This document shows, one piece after another, positions 35,484 through 44,064 of a stretch of 64,000 nucleotides of DNA; positions within the stretch are counted from its first letter, which is position 1, and every line of letters starts with the position of its first letter. Origin of the DNA: Alphaproteobacteria bacterium (GTDB lineage: Bacteria; Pseudomonadota; Alphaproteobacteria; Micavibrionales; Micavibrionaceae); contig NZDE01000011.1 of the NCBI GenBank assembly GCA_002690045.1, positions 214,582 through 278,581 of the forward strand, in the 5' to 3' direction. Position numbers and translations under genes: made by a program. A model generated the notes under the pieces. The model ran no database searches and was not told where the DNA came from. It saw nothing but the letters and a program-made list of their open reading frames with translations.

Positions 35484-35513
35484 AGAAAAAGGCAGCGATT
35501 ACGCTGCCTTTAC
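35484..35513. terminator. Terminator after purB, overlapping the next convergent stop
   Basis: A 9-bp stem (35489-35497 with 35502-35510) has a 4-base loop and an A-run before it. The end of the minus-strand gene 35499-36350 lies inside this hairpin. Confidence 0.75.
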
Positions 35514-36350
35514 TATTTGTCCTAAATATAACCACTCATCACCGACTTGTGCGTCTTTAAATGGGATAAGGACGACGCCATCTTCTGGCGCGGTGTAGCT
35601 TTCGCCATTTTCAAATTCTGCTATGACCTCGCCGCTTTTAACTGTGCTCATATGTTCTAATGGGCGCAGCGTGCCTTCGGCGGATTTAACAACGCGGTAT
35701 TTGGCATGAACGGTCAGGCAATCTGGCGTTTGGCTAACTTGTCCATCTAATAATCCGAAATAATACAGCGTATTTAGAATGCATTCTTCTGCCACGCGGA
35801 TGCTGTCTGGATCTTCATGTTGACCACATTCTACCGTGACAGATGCTTTACCAGCGATATGGGCACAATCTAATGTAGTGATATCGCCGCTATCTTCATA
35901 CATTTCCGTCCAGCCTGTGAAAATGGTTTTAACGCCAAGGATTTCACAAATATCCTTCGCAACGTCATTCGGATAATCCAAAAATGCGAAGGATGCGCCG
36001 CTTGAGTGAATAGAATGTAAATCAAGCGTAAAATCATGCGCGCTGATTAGCGGCACTAACTGATTGGCCAGATATTCCTCATACTGGCTTGGTGCATCAT
36101 GAATATGCATTATACGGTTTAGATTCACATCTATGTACCGTTGATGCGCTTTATAAGCCGCAGGGTTACTGATTGGAACAAACGTGACTTTACCCTTCTG
36201 CAACTTGAATGTGCTATTTTCAAACAGCGCAATAAGCTTTTCCATCGCGCGTGAACCGCATTTTTCATTGCCATGGATTGCACCAAGTATAAGGACAGAT
36301 GCTCCGTCCATACCACTATCAAAACTATAAGACGTAATTTTATCCTGCAT
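35499..36350 (-). CDS. Succinylglutamate desuccinylase/aspartoacylase-family (M14-like) hydrolase
   Basis: The 283-residue protein (ATG at 36350, AAGG site just upstream) has the zinc-binding pair His26 and Glu29 in GAIHGNEKCG, an NPxAY after a strand, NLNR for substrate binding, and a later His in LDLHSIHSSG as third ligand, then VECGQHED. This is the AstE/AspA family, which removes acyl groups from amino acids. A C-terminal beta module near 210-280 resembles the family's end domain. It starts about 10 bases from the stop of the GNAT gene. The substrate is unknown. Confidence 0.85.
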   Translation of the reverse strand: MQDKITSYSFDSGMDGASVLILGAIHGNEKCGSRAMEKLIALFENSTFKLQKGKVTFVPISNPAAYKAHQRYIDVNLNRIMHIHDAPSQYEEYLANQLVPLISAHDFTLDLHSIHSSGASFAFLDYPNDVAKDICEILGVKTIFTGWTEMYEDSGDITTLDCAHIAGKASVTVECGQHEDPDSIRVAEECILNTLYYFGLLDGQVSQTPDCLTVHAKYRVVKSAEGTLRPLEHMSTVKSGEVIAEFENGESYTAPEDGVVLIPFKDAQVGDEWLYLGQIVKAA

Positions 36351-36360
36351 GATTTTCACC

Positions 36361-36954
36361 TTACAATTTTAAAACTTTATGATGGTTATAAAGTTTGGTG
36401 CCATCACTTTGGTCAAGACCTTCACTGACAATATCTACACCGTTTTTAACGAATAGCTGCCAACTGTAATGATTATGCTGGTCTGTTTCTGCCAAAGCAT
36501 TATGACGATTGTCATTTGCAGCAACATCAAGCCACGCTTTAATTAGTTTGTCGCCGACCTTTAGTCCCCGAGATTCAGGATGCGCACCAACCCCTTGAAT
36601 AACGCTTATACTTTCCACTGGCTCAGGTAAATCCATATCCGTCATACCTGTTTTAGGGTTTTGCGCATTCGGGTGAACGATTAAAGCCTGTCCGATAAGG
36701 TGCCCATTGGTCACAACGCCAATCGCCTTACTGCCTGAATTAAAATGCTTCTTGAAAAAGCTTTCATCTTTTTCTAGGAAATACCCTTCTTCGCCAGGCT
36801 CTAAAGCATCTAAAATCAACGCCTGAAAAATCAGCATGGTCTGTATATCATCACTCGTTAAGGCTACAATTTGGAAATCCAACTTTTGATTTTCGAACTG
36901 TCCCTTTTCAAGGATATCTTTATTTTGTATATCAATGTTAACCGTTTTATTCAT
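36361..36954 (-). CDS. GNAT-family N-acetyltransferase
   Basis: The 197-residue protein has a short N-terminal extension and a GNAT core: a strand IGVVTNGHLIGQALIVHP near 78-95, VIQGVGAHPESRGLKVGDKLIKAWLD near 118-143, which carries the acetyl-CoA pyrophosphate loop (R/GxxGxG/A-like), and an NHYSWQLFVKNGVDIVSEG near 165-183. The acceptor is unknown. It is the first gene of a unit with the desuccinylase-like enzyme, separated by ten bases, which hints at an acylated amino acid pathway. Confidence 0.8.
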   Translation of the reverse strand: MNKTVNIDIQNKDILEKGQFENQKLDFQIVALTSDDIQTMLIFQALILDALEPGEEGYFLEKDESFFKKHFNSGSKAIGVVTNGHLIGQALIVHPNAQNPKTGMTDMDLPEPVESISVIQGVGAHPESRGLKVGDKLIKAWLDVAANDNRHNALAETDQHNHYSWQLFVKNGVDIVSEGLDQSDGTKLYNHHKVLKL

Positions 36955-36983
36955 TTTCTTCTCTCATCATCTACGAATTTTTC

Positions 36984-37026
36984 AAATAAAAAAACCTGTA
37001 AAGCTGCGATGCTAACGCTACAGGTA
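36984..37026 (-). terminator. Terminator-like hairpin upstream of the GNAT gene
   Basis: Read on the minus strand, a 7-bp stem (37019-37025 with 36994-37000) is followed by TTTTTTTATTT. It would stop a minus-strand transcript arriving from 37030-37460, where I find no convincing minus-strand gene. Confidence 0.55.
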
Positions 37027-37044
37027 GCTGATATTCAATTCGTG

Positions 37045-37200
37045 ATGTCGGATATAAAAAATACAACGAACGGCCGAACTGTGTATCAGCAGCTAATTCG
37101 TCGTCGGATAGAAGGCGCAGCAGAAGAACAAGCAGACATTGACATGCCGCCTAAGGAAATAATTTGTTCTGTGCCGTATATATTTATCATTCGCCTATAA
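37045..37200 (+). CDS. Possible small protein of 51 residues
   Basis: A plus-strand frame reads MSDIKNTTNGRTVYQQLI and continues basic then acidic before a hydrophobic end (YIFIIRL). Codon use (CGT, GAA, GCA) looks like that of neighbouring genes, but there is no ribosome site. The opposite strand has a 34-residue frame with an AGGCGA site and rare CGA codons. The terminator at 36984-37026 points to a minus-strand transcript. I cannot decide between them. The rest of 37201-37462 is AT-rich spacer before the metallopeptidase-like gene. Confidence 0.3.
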   Translation: MSDIKNTTNGRTVYQQLIRRRIEGAAEEQADIDMPPKEIICSVPYIFIIRL

Positions 37201-37462
37201 AACCATAAAATCCCAATTTATTGCAAGAGAAAAATTAAGAAACGAATCCATTTAAACCTTACGTTGATTTTATAAGCTTAGCATTTAAAACCATTTTACA
37301 AAACGCCAATAAGTATTTTTTTACTCACAGATAACACATTGTTATTAATAGTATTTTTAAAAAAATCCACAATATAAAATAAAATTATTGAAATATAGAT
37401 TTTAACGTGCTAACTTCGCAAAATTGAAAGTTTTATAACTATAAATTAAACAGGGACTAATC

Positions 37463-38710
37463 ATGAATGATAACGAGAAAGCACCCAGCGTGCTCAGAAG
37501 TTGTGTAAACGTTTTCAACAAAGTTGCAAAGTATACAACAGCCAGCTTAGCTGCGGCATTTACCGTAGCCGCATTAACAGTATCTTCTGTTTACACATTC
37601 GGTAATGATTTAAATGTCGGCACAGAAAGCTTCCGTGATTATGGTGAGCGTATAGAGATGCCAAAAGACATTATGGCTGATGTCCCTAATACAGACGTTA
37701 TTCGTGTTTATGATGAAGGTGTCAGTGGTTACTTATATAAAGTAGGTCAGTATACAAATTGGGAAGTTCATTCCGCAATTTCTGATGCTGATTATGACGC
37801 AAAAGTTGAAGCACAAGATAAAGACGCTACAGCTGGCATATTGACGCGCGCTGGCATTTGGATAACAACTGGCATACCTAGCTTTATCAAAAACTCTGTT
37901 ACTGTTAAAGATCAACATTTTTCAGAGCATCCGCTAAATGCATATGCACTTACACTGCCAAACGAAGCTGTGTGTCACATTAATGCCCCTAAACGTATTG
38001 AAGACATGGCAGATTTCGCTTACTTGATGACCGGCATATACCCAGGATATATGACCCAATATCAAGGCGTTGAAACAATTGACCTTCGCACACCAGTTAT
38101 GCTGCACGAAGCATCACATTGTAACAATTACCCTGATGCACGTTCACTACATGATTTGTACTCTCCGGTATACACATTAAAAGGTGAAGCAAGTGCCGAT
38201 AGCGAAATGTACGCGACGTTGAATAAGCATTTCAACGATACAAGCTTCTCTGACTATTGGTATCACGTTCGTGCGGTTAGCGCGCTTTCTAAGCCATGGA
38301 GCTTTGGTGCGAGCCATTCAACATCACCGATTGCGAAATCACCGTTAAATGACGGCAAAGAGTTTTCTGAAGAAGATATTTACGCCGCTTATGTACACTT
38401 GAACGTTTTAATTAAAGACATGCAAGCTGACATTCACCCTTACTTTGGTTTCTTCCCAAGCACAGGTCAGGATATCTACTTCCTTGATACATACGTAAAA
38501 GTATACCAAATCCTAAACAGTGGTAAGTTTGATATTACGGATGCCGCGCGTCGCGCAGGTGAACTTTACCTTGACGGTGTTCAATATCTAGTTCCAGATG
38601 TGAAAAATATCGATCACTCTAAAATTCCATTGGATATCGAACGTAAAGTTGCACCTAAAGAGCCAGAATCTCTAGTTGATAAAGGCCTAAAAGTGTTAGG
38701 CTTAAGTTAA
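37463..38710 (+). CDS. Membrane-anchored putative HExxH metallopeptidase
   Basis: Not a family I recognise by name. The 415-residue protein has an N-terminal hydrophobic segment around residues 25-46 (AKYTTASLAAAFTVAALT) that could be a signal anchor. Its middle contains MLHEASHCNNYPD with His215-Glu216-x-x-His219, and 23 residues on KGEASADSEM with Glu242, the spacing of gluzincin-type zinc peptidases. A periplasmic or surface-exposed catalytic domain is expected. The tail ends in a KVGLS-like helix. AGGGAC precedes the ATG and a strong terminator follows. Confidence 0.7.
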   Translation: MNDNEKAPSVLRSCVNVFNKVAKYTTASLAAAFTVAALTVSSVYTFGNDLNVGTESFRDYGERIEMPKDIMADVPNTDVIRVYDEGVSGYLYKVGQYTNWEVHSAISDADYDAKVEAQDKDATAGILTRAGIWITTGIPSFIKNSVTVKDQHFSEHPLNAYALTLPNEAVCHINAPKRIEDMADFAYLMTGIYPGYMTQYQGVETIDLRTPVMLHEASHCNNYPDARSLHDLYSPVYTLKGEASADSEMYATLNKHFNDTSFSDYWYHVRAVSALSKPWSFGASHSTSPIAKSPLNDGKEFSEEDIYAAYVHLNVLIKDMQADIHPYFGFFPSTGQDIYFLDTYVKVYQILNSGKFDITDAARRAGELYLDGVQYLVPDVKNIDHSKIPLDIERKVAPKEPESLVDKGLKVLGLS

Positions 38711-38727
38711 ACTGAGCTGTACAGAAC

Positions 38728-38762
38728 ATAAAAAAAGGCGCTTAGACAGGCGCCTTTTTTTA
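38728..38762. terminator. Bidirectional terminator between the metallopeptidase-like gene and ychF
   Basis: An A6-GGCGC / GCGCC-T6 stem (38731-38741 with 38750-38760) with an 8-base loop sits between convergent genes. Confidence 0.85.
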
Positions 38763-38775
38763 TCTTAATGCTGCA

Positions 38776-39876
38776 CTACACGTTAAAGCGGAATAAAATC
38801 ACATCACCATCTTTTACGATGTAATCTTTACCTTCTTGACGCATTTTTCCGGATTCTTTAGCCCCGCCCTCGCCGTTACAGGCAATGTAATCATCAAAAG
38901 CAATAACTTCAGCCTTAATGAAGCCACGTTGGAAGTCTGTGTGAATTACGCCTGCAGCTTGTGGAGCGCTGTCACCTTTATGGATGGTCCATGCACGCGC
39001 CTCTTTAGGGCCTGCGGTAAAATAGGTTTGTAGGCTAAGGAGATCAAAACCCGCACGGATGATCTTGTTCAAGCCGGGTTCATCAAGCCCCATATCAGAA
39101 AGGAACTCGGCTTTTTCTTCATCTGTTTCAAGCTGCGCAATTTCTGATTCAATCGCGGCGCAAATTACAACGCTATTAGCCTCTTTTTCCTTTGCCATGG
39201 CTGCGACTTTTTCGCTCCATGCGTTACCCGTTGCGGCCTCTTCCTCAGACACATTACAAACATAAAGCACTGGCTTCATGGTCATCAGGCCAAGCTGTTT
39301 AGAGAAAACATCCAGATCATCAGGTACATCTGCCTTACGCGCAGGCTCACCATCTTCTAAAATTTTCTTCACAGATTCCATGAACGCCAATTGCGCTTTG
39401 GTTTCAGAATCGCCTGATTTCGCCTTACGCGCCATGTTGGTGATTTGCTTTTCAACGCTTTCTAAATCAGCAAGCAATAATTCCGTTTCAATAATCTCGC
39501 TATCACGGATTGGGTCAACGCTGCCCTCAACATGTGTGATGTCTTCATCTTCAAAACAGCGCAGCACATATATAATCGCATCAGTTTCACGGATATTGGC
39601 AAGGAATTGGTTACCAAGCCCCTCGCCTTTACTTGCGCCCTTTACAAGGCCTGCAATATCAACAAATTCAAGCTGTGCAGGAATAACGCTTGCTGAGCCC
39701 GCCACTGTTGCAAGTTTATTAAGGCGTGGGTCAGGAATACCGACACGCCCAACATTTGGTTCAATCGTACAGAACGGATAATTTGCCGCCTGCGCCGCAG
39801 CCGTTGCTGTTAACGCATTAAATAGTGTTGATTTTCCAACATTCGGCAAGCCGACAATACCACAGTTAAAACCCAT
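38776..39876 (-). CDS. ychF: Ribosome-binding ATPase YchF/OLA1
   Basis: YchF is an Obg-related P-loop NTPase that prefers ATP and binds ribosomes. The 366-residue protein begins MGFNCGIVGLPNVGKSTLFN, has the DIAGLVKGASKGEGLGNQFL region near 72-91, NKxD-like VCNVSEEE near 206-213, and a C-terminal TGS-like domain with VIHTDFQRGFIKAEV near 313-327. The length and motifs fit exactly. It is last in pth-ychF, 20 bases after pth, in the common rplY-pth-ychF arrangement. Confidence 0.96.
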   Translation of the reverse strand: MGFNCGIVGLPNVGKSTLFNALTATAAAQAANYPFCTIEPNVGRVGIPDPRLNKLATVAGSASVIPAQLEFVDIAGLVKGASKGEGLGNQFLANIRETDAIIYVLRCFEDEDITHVEGSVDPIRDSEIIETELLLADLESVEKQITNMARKAKSGDSETKAQLAFMESVKKILEDGEPARKADVPDDLDVFSKQLGLMTMKPVLYVCNVSEEEAATGNAWSEKVAAMAKEKEANSVVICAAIESEIAQLETDEEKAEFLSDMGLDEPGLNKIIRAGFDLLSLQTYFTAGPKEARAWTIHKGDSAPQAAGVIHTDFQRGFIKAEVIAFDDYIACNGEGGAKESGKMRQEGKDYIVKDGDVILFRFNV

Positions 39877-39896
39877 AAATTCACCTTATAGTTACG

Positions 39897-40469
39897 TTAT
39901 TTCATATCCAGAGCGACATTGCTCATAAAGCGCTCATGATTGCCGTTTAGAATTAAGCCAAAATGGTCACTCTGTACAGCCAAAATTTTCTCCAGCCAGC
40001 CTTCGCGCTCAGCTTTTGCAAAATCACTTAACACATAACCATGCACACGGTCTTTGTGTCCCGGATGACCTATGCCCATACGCACGCGCCAATAATCTTT
40101 ATTGGGCAGGCAGCGGTCGAGAGATTTAAGCCCATTATGCCCACCTGTACCGCCGCCTTTTTTGACACGAAGTTTTGATCGTTCCAAATCTAGCTCGTCA
40201 TGTATGACACATATGTTTTCAGGCGGGACTTTATAAAATTTCGTTGCCTCCTGCGCACTACGCCCAGATTCATTCATATAAGTTTCAGGTTTAAGCAGCA
40301 GGACTTTTTCACCGTCAATTTGCCCTTCGCTAATTTGTCCCTGAAACTTTTTCTTCCATGGCGAGAAGCTGTAATCATAAGCAAGCGTATCCACAGCCAT
40401 AAAGCCAATATTATGACGGTTTTTTTCGTATTTTTGCCCAGGGTTACCCAAACCAATTATCAGCCACAT
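39897..40469 (-). CDS. pth: Peptidyl-tRNA hydrolase
   Basis: Pth releases peptides from peptidyl-tRNA that drops off ribosomes. The 190-residue protein has WLIIGLGNPGQKYEKNRHNIGF near 2-23 (with the catalytic His), KPETYMNESG near 60-69, IHDELDLERSKLRVKKGGG near 88-106 and GHNGLKSL near 108-115. It is encoded between rplY and ychF on the minus strand; a hairpin separates it from rplY, so it may use its own promoter or read-through. No anomalies are seen. Confidence 0.96.
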   Translation of the reverse strand: MWLIIGLGNPGQKYEKNRHNIGFMAVDTLAYDYSFSPWKKKFQGQISEGQIDGEKVLLLKPETYMNESGRSAQEATKFYKVPPENICVIHDELDLERSKLRVKKGGGTGGHNGLKSLDRCLPNKDYWRVRMGIGHPGHKDRVHGYVLSDFAKAEREGWLEKILAVQSDHFGLILNGNHERFMSNVALDMK

Positions 40470-40485
40470 AACTTACCTCTTAAAT

Positions 40486-40525
40486 TAAAAAAGCAGGACT
40501 TATTATATAACAGCCCTGCTTTTAT
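40486..40525 (-). terminator. Terminator after rplY
   Basis: A 9-bp stem (40489-40497 with 40515-40523) with T-runs on the minus-strand side lies between rplY and pth. Confidence 0.75.
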
Positions 40526-40550
40526 AAAATCTATAATCGAATAAAACAAA

Positions 40551-41222
40551 TTATTCTTCGCTTGCTTCCTCAGCTGCTTCTTCGCCTTCTTCGCCTTCTT
40601 CACCTGATGCTTCTTCTTCGCCTTCAGCAGCGCCGCCAGCAGCAGATGCCATCGCACGAGATGCAACAAGTGTCATGATTGTGTAATCACGTTCTGTGTC
40701 TGCAAACTCTGAACCCTCAGGAAGATGTGCATTTGAGTAACGCGCTGTATCACCAATATCAAGACCAGCCAAGCTAACTTCGATTTCAGAAGGAATGCTT
40801 TTCGCAGAACATAGAAGGTCAATTGTGTGACGAACCATGTTCAATACGGCTTTACGCTCAATACCAGGGCTAAGCTCTTGATCCACGAACTTAACAGGTA
40901 CAGAAACAACGATTTTTGTTTTATCTGTAACACGTAGAAAGTCCACGTGCATGACTTTATCACTTACAGGGTGTGTTTGAACATCACGTGCAAGTACAAC
41001 TTCTTTTTTGCCTGCAACGTCAACTTCACAAAGCTTTGTGAAGATACCACCCTTGTGGTATTCGATTGTTATATCATGTGCAGATATTGAAATCGGTGCA
41101 GGCTCTTTTTTACCGCCGTAAATAACAGCTGGTATCTTGTCTTCACGACGTAGAGCGCGTGCGACCCCCTTACCGGCACGGTCTCTTGCTTCAGCAGCAA
41201 GTGCGTAGTTTGTTGTTACCAT
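40551..41222 (-). CDS. rplY: 50S ribosomal protein L25 (general stress protein Ctc type)
   Basis: L25 binds 5S rRNA. The 223-residue protein is the long Ctc/TL5 form: an N-terminal L25 beta-barrel (ALAAEARDRAGKGVARALR, KIPAVIYGG, HVDFLRV near 90) and a second beta domain, with a long acidic Glu/Ser/Ala-rich tail (EGEEEASGEEGEEGEEAAEE) that is low complexity. It is the first gene of the rplY-pth-ychF block, typical of alphaproteobacteria with prs upstream. AAAGGAAAAG precedes the ATG. Its 5' region contains a start-stop ATGTAA. Confidence 0.95.
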   Translation of the reverse strand: MVTTNYALAAEARDRAGKGVARALRREDKIPAVIYGGKKEPAPISISAHDITIEYHKGGIFTKLCEVDVAGKKEVVLARDVQTHPVSDKVMHVDFLRVTDKTKIVVSVPVKFVDQELSPGIERKAVLNMVRHTIDLLCSAKSIPSEIEVSLAGLDIGDTARYSNAHLPEGSEFADTERDYTIMTLVASRAMASAAGGAAEGEEEASGEEGEEGEEAAEEASEE

Positions 41223-41440
41223 AGTCTTTTCCTTTATTGCTTTGGTTACATTTTGCTTCTCCTCTATACCTCCAGGGGGGACAATAGGATCGTAGAAGCC
41301 GTGTGAATAAACAGCATTTGCACCTAAAAATCAAGCATTAAATGCATATCAACATTATACAAAACCACATAAATTTGACATGTCTTTCGTAAATACGTTA
41401 CCCTTTTAAACTATAGAGCGGAAATAAGAGGAAAAATATA

Positions 41441-41821
41441 ATGTCCACGACAGAAAAAATTTATAAAATTGACGGGCTAGATAATGTGTTCGTTGTTACC
41501 AATCAATCCCTACCTACCCCTTCTCGTGCAAATGGTATAAGCCGTAGCTTTTCTATTAATGCCGCACTGCGCGCTGAAGAAAAATGGCCTATGCTGCTAA
41601 CTAAAGATGATTTGAGCGCCACGCAGCTTAAACAGTCCGAGCAGGCTGAAACATTAAATGCCTATGGCGCATCTGGCATACAAATTAACTTTGAAGTGAA
41701 TAGCGGCATAATTGAAGTGCAAGACAAGAACAAAATCAAAAGCGTTCCATTTTATCTGGGCACAATCGGCCAGCAAAATTTCACAAAACTAAATAACGCA
41801 CCCGCGGTGAAGTTTAGCTAG
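41441..41821 (+). CDS. Orphan 126-residue protein
   Basis: Not recognised. The protein starts MSTTEKIYKIDGLDNVFVVT, is soluble with mixed beta and loop character, lacks cysteine, and ends APAVKFS. AGAGGAAAA lies before the ATG. It runs divergently from rplY, from which it is separated by about 220 bases holding the rplY leader. It is convergent with the GDPD gene, with only 20 bases between stops. A TTGACA at 41376 has no good -10 partner. Confidence 0.6.
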   Translation: MSTTEKIYKIDGLDNVFVVTNQSLPTPSRANGISRSFSINAALRAEEKWPMLLTKDDLSATQLKQSEQAETLNAYGASGIQINFEVNSGIIEVQDKNKIKSVPFYLGTIGQQNFTKLNNAPAVKFS

Positions 41822-41841
41822 TTTAATCATAACAACTACGT

Positions 41842-42714
41842 CTATTCGATGTAGAAACCATTTATCCCTAGATTCCGCAGAACATTTTGACGGAACGACG
41901 AATTAATACGGCTAACGCGCCCGTGTACATATGTATTTTTATCGGGCATTACCTTCTTAATTTCTTTGGCTAATCTGTAAGCGCGCTGTTCAGGTATAGT
42001 TAAAGCATAACTATATTGACGATGCTGAAAATGCTTTATCAGATACTCATCTGAAGTTCTCATTTTATATATAGTCAGTATTAGTCTATATTGTTCTTGT
42101 AAGTTATTAAGATTATCTAGCTGATCAAAGTTATATGTCTGAAAAATAAAATTTCGCTGAACAACATCTTTTGGCACGCTATCTATAAAAATAGTGAAGA
42201 AAACCTCAAAATCATTTTTGGTATCTGTAATAATTTGTGCATCTTTATGAATGTCCAACCACAACAGTAAATCATCCAAACCCATGCGCGTAAGGCCAGT
42301 TTCTGTTCTAACCGAAAGATACTCTTGAGCTGTCATGTCACCCTTAAAAGGATCATGCCCTAACACTATTTTATTATCCGTAGTGACAAGAAAATCAATT
42401 TCAAATACCCTACGTCCTTTATTATAGTTGGCATCTAGAGCTTCTAAACTATTGGAGTACGCAATATCATTATATGCGCCGCCCGCATGTGCGATATCAA
42501 GACAGCATCCATCCGCATCAAATGTATTGTGCGTACGTTGTGTTATATTAGTGACATAAAAACGATCTAGACTGTGAACAACCATCTTGCACAAAGAGGC
42601 GTCACAGGCACTTTTAGATAAGACCAGCAAAAAATAAGGTGCAGATACATATAAAAACACAAAAATACATACTAAAATAAAAAACGTTTTATATCGTTTC
42701 AGTATGTTATACAT
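41842..42714 (-). CDS. Membrane-anchored glycerophosphodiester phosphodiesterase-like protein
   Basis: The 290-residue protein has an N-terminal hydrophobic anchor at 11-33 and then a GDPD-type TIM barrel: IAHAGG with His76 near the start (family norm HRG), NSLEAL near 88-93, FEIDFLVTTDNKIVLGHD near 104-121 with Glu105, Asp107 and His120, and a lysine in ITDTKND. The motif Arg next to the first His is replaced by Ala, a mild oddity. It is likely exported to the periplasm. It lies ten bases after prs on the same strand and ends just beside the orphan at 41441. Confidence 0.8.
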   Translation of the reverse strand: MYNILKRYKTFFILVCIFVFLYVSAPYFLLVLSKSACDASLCKMVVHSLDRFYVTNITQRTHNTFDADGCCLDIAHAGGAYNDIAYSNSLEALDANYNKGRRVFEIDFLVTTDNKIVLGHDPFKGDMTAQEYLSVRTETGLTRMGLDDLLLWLDIHKDAQIITDTKNDFEVFFTIFIDSVPKDVVQRNFIFQTYNFDQLDNLNNLQEQYRLILTIYKMRTSDEYLIKHFQHRQYSYALTIPEQRAYRLAKEIKKVMPDKNTYVHGRVSRINSSFRQNVLRNLGINGFYIE

Positions 42715-42724
42715 GAATGACTAT

Positions 42725-43660
42725 TTAGTTAAACAAAACCGAAATTGAACGGTCTTCATGAATACGTTTAATTGCTTCGGCCATGAGTGGTGCGACGGAT
42801 AGTTGACGGATTTTCTCTGATTTCTTTATTTCTTCTGTGGCTTGGATGGTGTTACTGACGACCAAGCTTGATAAACCAGATTTTTCGATACGATCAACCG
42901 CAGGGCCAGACAATACGCCATGCACGACATAGGCATGTGCTTCAGCCGCGCCCTTCGCTATTAACGCATCAGCAGCATTACAAAGTGTACCTGCCGTGTC
43001 GATGATATCATCAACCATAACGCATTTCTTGCCTTTGATGTCCCCGATAACATTCATTACTTCCGAAACATTGGCATGTTCGCGGCGCTTATCAATAATG
43101 GCAAGTGACGCGCCTAGGCGTTTCGCATAGGCACGCGCACGAACTACACCGCCCACATCTGGGCTGACGATGCAAACATCTTCGCCGCGTCCATGCTGCG
43201 TTTCCATGTCAGGGATAAAGACTGGTGAACACATGAGATTATCCGTTGGGATATCAAAGAACCCTTGGATTTGCCCCGCGTGCAAGTCCATAGCCAATAC
43301 ACGGTTTGCACCAGCGCATGTGATTAAGTTCGCCACTAATTTTGCAGAAATTGGCGAGCGCGCCGATGTTTTTCGGTCTTGGCGAGCATAGCCGTAATAT
43401 GGGATAACGGCCGTAATACGCTTAGCTGAACTGCGACGCAGCGCATCAATAATCACCAATAATTCCATCAAATTATCATTCGCCGGAAATGATGTTGATT
43501 GAATAACAAAGGCATCTTCTCCGCGGATATTTTCATTTATTTCAACGAAAATTTCATTATCCGAAAACCGTTTAATTGTTGAGTTTGTAAGGGGAATACC
43601 GATTTCATCGGCAATTGACTGAGAAAGGCTAAGGTTGGAATTACCAGCGATCAGTTTCAT
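42725..43660 (-). CDS. prs: Ribose-phosphate pyrophosphokinase
   Basis: Prs makes PRPP from ribose 5-phosphate and ATP. The 311-residue protein has the regulatory flexible loop [16 protein letters not shown] near 95-110, the [13 protein letters not shown] stretch near 125-137 and the PRPP signature [13 protein letters not shown] near 210-222. Length and order are typical of class I. It heads a prs-GDPD unit upstream of rplY, an arrangement close to the alphaproteobacterial norm. It serves both purine synthesis (with purB) and histidine synthesis. Confidence 0.97.
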   Translation of the reverse strand: MKLIAGNSNLSLSQSIADEIGIPLTNSTIKRFSDNEIFVEINENIRGEDAFVIQSTSFPANDNLMELLVIIDALRRSSAKRITAVIPYYGYARQDRKTSARSPISAKLVANLITCAGANRVLAMDLHAGQIQGFFDIPTDNLMCSPVFIPDMETQHGRGEDVCIVSPDVGGVVRARAYAKRLGASLAIIDKRREHANVSEVMNVIGDIKGKKCVMVDDIIDTAGTLCNAADALIAKGAAEAHAYVVHGVLSGPAVDRIEKSGLSSLVVSNTIQATEEIKKSEKIRQLSVAPLMAEAIKRIHEDRSISVLFN

Positions 43661-43743
43661 TGTATTGGCCTGTATGTCTATGTCCGCGCAAAAATAATAA
43701 TGCAGATATTACGCATATATTAGAAAAATTCAACCCAAGAATC

Positions 43744-43776
43744 AGAAAAGCCCTGCATAACGCAGAGCTTTTTTTG
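43744..43776. terminator. Terminator near the 59-residue gene
   Basis: An 8-bp stem with one G-U pair (43749-43756 with 43762-43769) has A- and T-rich flanks on both sides. It sits downstream of the minus-strand 43801-43980 gene. Confidence 0.65.
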
Positions 43777-43800
43777 CAAATTAAATGTAATTCATATTTC

Positions 43801-43980
43801 CTATGGCTGTCCGAATGGTTTCACAACATTTTGTGTCGCGCGGGTTGGATCACCTTCTGGAATAATTACTGCATCCGATGCGGAAAGATTACCATTCACA
43901 TCTGGTGTTTTCATGTTATACGGGTCTAGCCCCGTTGCTTCTGGTGTACCACCATTTTCAAACGCCCCAACTAAACTCAT
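43801..43980 (-). CDS. Small orphan protein of 59 residues
   Basis: A minus-strand frame reads MSLVGAFENGGTPEATGLDP and ends KPFGQP. AAGGAG sits seven bases before the ATG, a strong ribosome site, and a hairpin terminator follows. It is acidic, Gly/Pro-rich, lacks cysteine and membrane segments, and looks disordered. It is transcribed from the prs side of a SemiSWEET gene but with its own terminator. I know no function. Confidence 0.6.
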   Translation of the reverse strand: MSLVGAFENGGTPEATGLDPYNMKTPDVNGNLSASDAVIIPEGDPTRATQNVVKPFGQP

Positions 43981-44064
43981 ATTAAAACTCCTTGTTTCCT
44001 ATTCCTCATAACTAAAACTTATAATAGCGCCGAATTGTAAAGATAACCTTAACATAAAATCGCT

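Noticed and set aside
41376-41405. A TTGACA as promoter of the 126-residue orphan
   Set aside because: No acceptable -10 hexamer lies 16-18 bases downstream.
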